Origin: Ascaris suum
Lineage: Eukaryota > Nematoda > Chromadorea > Rhabditida > Ascarididae
DNA: 64,000 nt
Assembly: GCA_013433145.1 (NCBI GenBank)
Contig: CM024169.1
Span: 13,648,817-13,712,816 of the forward strand
Reading direction: 5' to 3'
Within the stretch, counting starts at the first letter, position 1; the number at the start of each line of letters is the position of its first letter. Shown piece after piece: positions 42,260 to 64,000 of the stretch. The translations under genes were made by a program, and so were the position numbers. The notes under the pieces were generated by a model. The model was not told the DNA's origin and made no database searches. It saw only the letters and a program-made list of their open reading frames with translations.

Positions 42260-43286
42260 TAGATTTCTGTTCTATTTGCTCATTATCGACCAGAAGAAGA
42301 CCTTCGAAAATATCGAATTCAATGCAATATTAGTGCTATGCTGGAGTAAAGAATTCACGAAACCAGGTTTACACAAAAAATGAATAGCAGATGCACGACT
42401 GACATCTTTGCTTTCGGCAATTTAGCCCAAAGATCCATCAAAATCAGCGTATGGCAAGTGGATGAAATATTACTGAAGATGTTCAATACTTATCAAGGAA
42501 GAATGCCCAAAGAGGAAAAATGGTCAATGGTATTAGCATCAATGGGAAGAATTAATCCACTTGAGCTTGCGAACGAAATGGTCTTGATTTTATCGACCGC
42601 AGCGGAGGCATTTAATATGCCCATCGAATTAGGCACACAAAGCAAGGAAGTTGGCATGGAGATCAGCGTCACGAAGACTAAAGGCATACAATCAGGTGGA
42701 CGTCTATAACCTCTTGTCACCCTCGATTATACGATTGGCGAAGTCGAAAGTTTTGTTTAAATATGCTAAACAATTAAATACGCGCAATGAAATGAGAGAG
42801 ACATAATCGGAAAGCAAGCGCTCGGGTGGTGTACGTACGAAACAGTGAAAGATGTCTTCGATGAAGCGCACTGGCGAAGAGTCGAGCAAACTTCTGGAGT
42901 GGCAGTGTGCATTCAGCGTTGTTATATCAAAACGGAATCTGAGGTCGCTGAATGGATAGCCTCATGCTGCATAGCTGATTGCAACAAAGAAGAAAAAAGA
43001 CGGAGCGAATTCTCGTATGTAACATCGGCGGGACATTTCACATGCAACGAAGATTAGAGCTGGGCAAAGCGTGCACTGGGCAGATATCCGTACAAGAAGA
43101 TGGGCGATTATATGCTGAAATGGATAGAATGATATGGCACTACGTTAGAGGTACCACTGGCCGGTGCTGCCTTCAGGCAGCATCGGCCCAACTGATCTGA
43201 AAAAAAGCGAACTAACAAAGGGCGAGGATAAATATCGCGTTATATATAAAATATTGCGTTATATATAAAATATCGCGTTATATAAA
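42260..43286 (+). mobile_element. decayed RTE-type non-LTR retrotransposon, 3' part
   Basis: Broken reading frames retain the order of a LINE reverse transcriptase. LLIIDQKKTFENIEFNAIL (about 42277-42333) matches motif A (FIDYKKAFDS-like); RCTTDIFAFGN and KISVWQVDEILLKMF (42380 on) match the CTTDI and GVRQGDTISPKLF region; LELANEMVLILSTAAEA matches the catalytic motif C region, normally FADDIVLI, here with the ADD changed to ANE; VTKTK matches the following KT motif. Stops interrupt the frames after 42709 and the active-site Asp pair is lost, so it is inactive. The element ends in three 19-bp tandem copies (43231-43286), as RTE-type elements often do. The 5' part is missing or unrecognisable. 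Confidence 0.75.
43231..43286 (+). repeat. three tandem 19-bp copies at the retrotransposon 3' end
   Basis: Units of AATATCGCGTTATATATAA start at 43231, 43250 (one C-to-T change) and 43269 (diverging at the end). Confidence 0.85.
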
Positions 43287-44013
43287 AAATAATACATGTG
43301 TGAATATATACATAGACGTAAATACCTTGACGTATATAGATATTCCTAAATATATAATTACTAACAATAGCATACATGCAAGTGCAAATACAAACGTGAG
43401 CGCAAGTGTCAATTTGTATACTTGTTAGGTCGCCCACAAGATATACTTTTACAAAATGTTAAAAAAACAAATATTATTCAAGCTAGGTTAAACATTTTCA
43501 TTCATGCGACCATAATCGATGGGTATTGATGCCCTCATCTCGTCTAGTTGTGTTGTTAGTTCACTAAAGGCGATGAATCTCTCAAAGATGATTTCATTGT
43601 GCCCGTTGCTGGCTTCGAGAATGCAGAATTGGTAAAAATCTATAACGATTCGGAGAGTAAGATGTATAAGAAAAAAACCTTTCTATCCAGTCCATTCGCT
43701 TGCTTTCTGGTCATCTTTTGTCACATGCAGTTTGAAATTGTCGTGAAACAAAATTGACAGTTTATTTGGCAGCTTCTGATGACAGACTCCATTTCACGGC
43801 TGTAGGACTTTGCTCTTATTTTTCAATGGTGGAAGGAACCATAGTGAAGAATTCTGGATTCGGACAAACAAATAGTCATCTTCACATCCACGAGCATTTG
43901 ACGTTTGTCCTGCTTGTGGCGTTCTGGTCCAGCTTCCTTTTTCTTAGCTATTTCGTGAAGACATAAAGGCTTCGAGGATTTACTTCAACTATTGCCTTCA
44001 TACGGTCGCATCC

Positions 44014-44014
<1 letters not shown>

Positions 44015-44106
<92 letters not shown>
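44015..44106. repeat. (TA)n microsatellite, about 92 bp
   Basis: A TA dinucleotide array with a single phase slip near 44100, 0.8 kb downstream of the retrotransposon relic. Confidence 0.97.
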
Positions 44107-47100
44107 GTATGTCCCGTTTTTATTTTCTTTGTTTTAGCATTAGCTTTGTGCATGTTTGCATGTGTATCTCTCAGTGACTGTCGCCTAACACACTTGCTAA
44201 CGACGTAAACAAAATGGCCGCGGGTAAGTTAAAAAGCGAAAGTGAATGTTATTAGAGTGAGCGGCGCGATTGTGCCAATTATCCGTTTAGACGTTCATTT
44301 CGGCGTCTGACACCATCTGCGGTCGCCATTTACCCATCTTCCATCTTCATTTACCCGATAATAATTCGACAGTTGTTCCTTTGAAACTCACCTAACTCAC
44401 ATCAAACAATATCTAAAATTCAGTCTATCGTGTTTCCTCCAGTAAAACATTTCTCAGCCAAGAAATCGAACGATTCTTCGTAAAGCCGACAACTGCTTTA
44501 TGCTCATTTCACGGTCCAATAATCCAAAACTATCTTTTTCATTGCAAACCTAATCTCCTATCTCCACGCAATTTTGCTCAGTATTTGTAAAAAGATTTGT
44601 ATATACAGTATAATCCTAGGATAAACAAAAGTTTCTATTTAGTGTGAATTGCGATTTTTTTGCAACGAGAGATTTGTGTAAGCGCATTAATTCACTACAA
44701 CAGGCACTCTATTGGACACCTATGTCGGAAATGCTCGGAATAGATGTAACAGTTAAAGCCGAGCAAAGCAAAAAGAAAATGTTTAGAAAGGATCCTTTTT
44801 GATGCACTGTAAGAAATTGCAAAAACTTCATCTGCTCTTGGTAATAGGGGTTTCCTAAGTAAGGAGTGGAACTATGGGGTAACTCACACCGATATTGAAT
44901 TTTAGTCGCACTTTTGCGTTGCCTATATATGCGTATTGATGACTACAAAGAGTTCCTTCAACTTTTTAGTGCTTGTTAACCATTGTGTCACTTGGGGTTC
45001 TAATGGATACTGTAATGTTTGAAAGTTATCTCGATTTGCACTTCCCCTATGCAGTTGATCGCAAACATATTCACATCTGCTTCAAGCAGAAACAAAGTAT
45101 GTGCTTTCGAGAACATGGCAATTTTGGCTACCGAAAAACTTCTATAAGGGGAAAGAGTTATAAAGAAATTAATCCCCTTTCAAATAGATGAGTACTCTCG
45201 ACGTAACGGAAATGTGAAGTGGGTAAGTTCCTTTAGCGTGGTTCGCAACTAGAAAAATAAGAACCACTGCGGAAAAAGAAAGTATTCTTGTTAGCGGTGA
45301 GTGCCACTGTAATCGAGTATTGAATATGTCGTCGTGATGCAACGCATTAGCAGTTTGTGCGTCGTGTGGCACGAAGTAATAGGAGGCGGTGCAGCTTTTT
45401 GATGGGAAGGAAGTGGACGAGTTGTGCGATCGGATAACGCCACCAATAACAACATTTTTGGGTGGCTGCATCGAGAATGCCATTTGAGTGCGGGTGATAC
45501 GGTAAGGGGGACACGTTGCGGTGATGAGATTAGGGATGTGTGCGACGATTATTGTGCCGCAAAGGCAATAAAATACTAATGTGATTTGCTATGTGAAGCT
45601 CGTGTCGACGAGAAATGATCGCTTCCAAATGCGCACACAGCACTCACCAATACAAACAAACTTGCGCATTATTCACAACGCAGCATTTAGCTTGAAATTG
45701 CGCGATGTTAGATGAAATGATGCATATCAATACTAACTGTTACATGAAATGAAGTGATACGTTATATGTGTCACATACAGTGGTGATATGCAATCACTGA
45801 GCGCATAGTGCGATAAAATGTATACGTCGCTAAATTCATCACTGATTTAGTGGCACAGCAATGAATTTAAACGATTTATTCCGTGCAATTCAATACAACA
45901 AAAATTCATTGACTTTTGCAGTCATTTCGAAAGCCGCATCGAATATGCTGAAATAAAAAAAAACTTATTAACACCAGAAGGAGAGATTTGATGGAAATAT
46001 TAGAGTAGACCATTTCCTTAAACCCATTACATTAATATACTAAGCACATATATCTCAGAAAGCACAACTATGGAAGGAGAAACGTATTTCTCATATGCGA
46101 CAATATGTAATAAAGAAAATCGAACGTTCGTAGAGATATTGATAGAAAATATTTCATGCTATCTTTCAGTGAAGAAATATGCGACTGAGCTAAACGCGGT
46201 ACCATTTTGTAGCTGCGTAATGGACGACTCGGAAAGACTAATTTGTTAACAGCGCTAATCATAACGCTAAGAGAGTTATTCTGTTCAAAATCGATGCTGT
46301 GTAAAAGCAAATAACTCTCTGGGTAAACATTATAGATCAAGATTCAAAATAATGGTGTCACTCTTTTGGTGCTTCTTTCATTTTTGATATATGCTTGAAT
46401 ATGTTTGTGTTATCGATGAAAAATTTCTATTCATAGCGTAGTTTATGGAGTGCGTTGGCTAACCCGATTATTTTCAATGTGGACATTCCACAGGCTAATT
46501 TAGACGGATAGCACAACTGGCCGAATCAAAATCTTCTCACATAAGACAAATAAACCCTTTATTCACTCATCTGAATAATTTCTTGTAATCGGACAGCGGT
46601 TGCTTACGGGGCTGCTATCAACGTACGACACTAAATCCCAGTCAACACCTGGAGATGACATGGCACTGTATGAATCATTCGACTCGTCGAGGTGAGATGG
46701 AATCTGTAAAGCTCAGTAGAAAACACAGAATGTTCGGCTGATATTCGATTAGTAGGTTTATAATGCTACAAAGTCAGAATGTCATGCTTCCGAGTGTTTC
46801 TCTGGCAGACAAAGCTAATAGAGATGTCAAGCGGCGTGAGTGATGCCCGTGACGGGTCGAGAGTTCAAGGCGTGGCATGCTCAGGGCGTGGCCTCAAGGC
46901 ATAATTTAGCCAATCAGCGGATGCGCGCATGCCGCGATGACAGCAAGCATGCTTCACCTCTGCTATGATCCCCCGGCTATCATTTCATCTCACGCCAGTC
47001 TCCTCTTTGCCCTCTTGCTTCCCTTTCTGCTCATCATCACTACCGTAGCCCCAGGCTCTAACTCTTGTTTGAAGCTTCATTCACCTTCGTACCATTTATT

Positions 47101-63938
<16,838 letters not shown>

Positions 63939-64000
63939 CAGCATGGAGATGCATTTGTCCAGATGTGCCACCAAAGATGCATAAAGTTGAAGCTCTGAAC

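Larger units (their letters stand above)
37014..47100. other. 10 kb interval between diverging genes; no confident host gene
   Basis: A+T-rich sequence between the 5' ends of the collagen (minus) and fax-1 (plus), so it should hold both promoters. Contents seen are a tRNA-like A box (41880-41965), a decayed non-LTR retrotransposon (42260-43286), a (TA)n array (44015-44106) and a weaker tRNA-like segment near 46811-46885. ORFs here are short and without family features. Confidence 0.55.

Noticed and set aside
43540..43966. Possible exon GDESLKDDFIVPVAGFENAE followed by a GT donor
   Set aside because: Upstream acceptor is poor, nothing joins to it on either side, and it lies next to mobile-element remains.

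Overview
The window looks like nuclear DNA from a rhabditid (clade V) nematode, most plausibly a parasitic strongylid. This rests on an orthologue of the nematode nuclear receptor FAX-1, a nematode cuticle collagen, probable spliced-leader acceptors (short T-rich runs ending in AG just before a start codon), A+T-rich noncoding DNA, small exons (about 80-240 bp) separated by kilobase introns, long (TA)n arrays and long poly-G tracts. The species cannot be named from sequence alone. Most long single-frame ORFs are noise; the real genes were rebuilt exon by exon from splice sites, frame continuity and family conservation.

Layout. (1) 1882-5763, minus strand: 5' part of a GPALPP-motif protein (GPALPP1-like). 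Its conserved C-terminal domain is not seen and should lie left of position 1. (2) 5764-17906: a 12 kb gene-poor interval upstream of two diverging genes; it must also hold the unlocated first exon of gene 3. (3) 17907-28541, plus strand: the Hippo-pathway Ste20 kinase (MST1/2, C. elegans cst-1/cst-2), 11 exons, 503 residues visible, ending in a SARAH domain. (4) 28542-31135: interval between convergent genes. (5) 31136-37002, minus strand: a cuticle collagen, five confident exons plus one candidate; at least one join is unresolved. (6) 37007-47100: interval with a decayed RTE-type non-LTR retrotransposon, a tRNA-like A box and a (TA)n array. (7) 47101-63938, plus strand: the NR2E-class nuclear receptor fax-1, ten exons that join without a frame break into 474 codons including the stop.

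The genes are separate single genes, not an operon or cluster. The kinase belongs to a conserved signalling cascade, the collagen to the extracellular cuticle, fax-1 to neuronal identity control, and the GPALPP protein is a poorly characterised, probably nuclear disordered protein.

I found no convincing undescribed system. The points most worth a second look are a collagen exon whose apparent stop codon lies inside a splice donor, the symmetric phase-1 exon modules and probable GC-AG intron of the GPALPP gene, a perfect 22-bp inverted repeat carrying AATAAA on both strands next to a (TA)n array, and the density of long poly-G/poly-C tracts.
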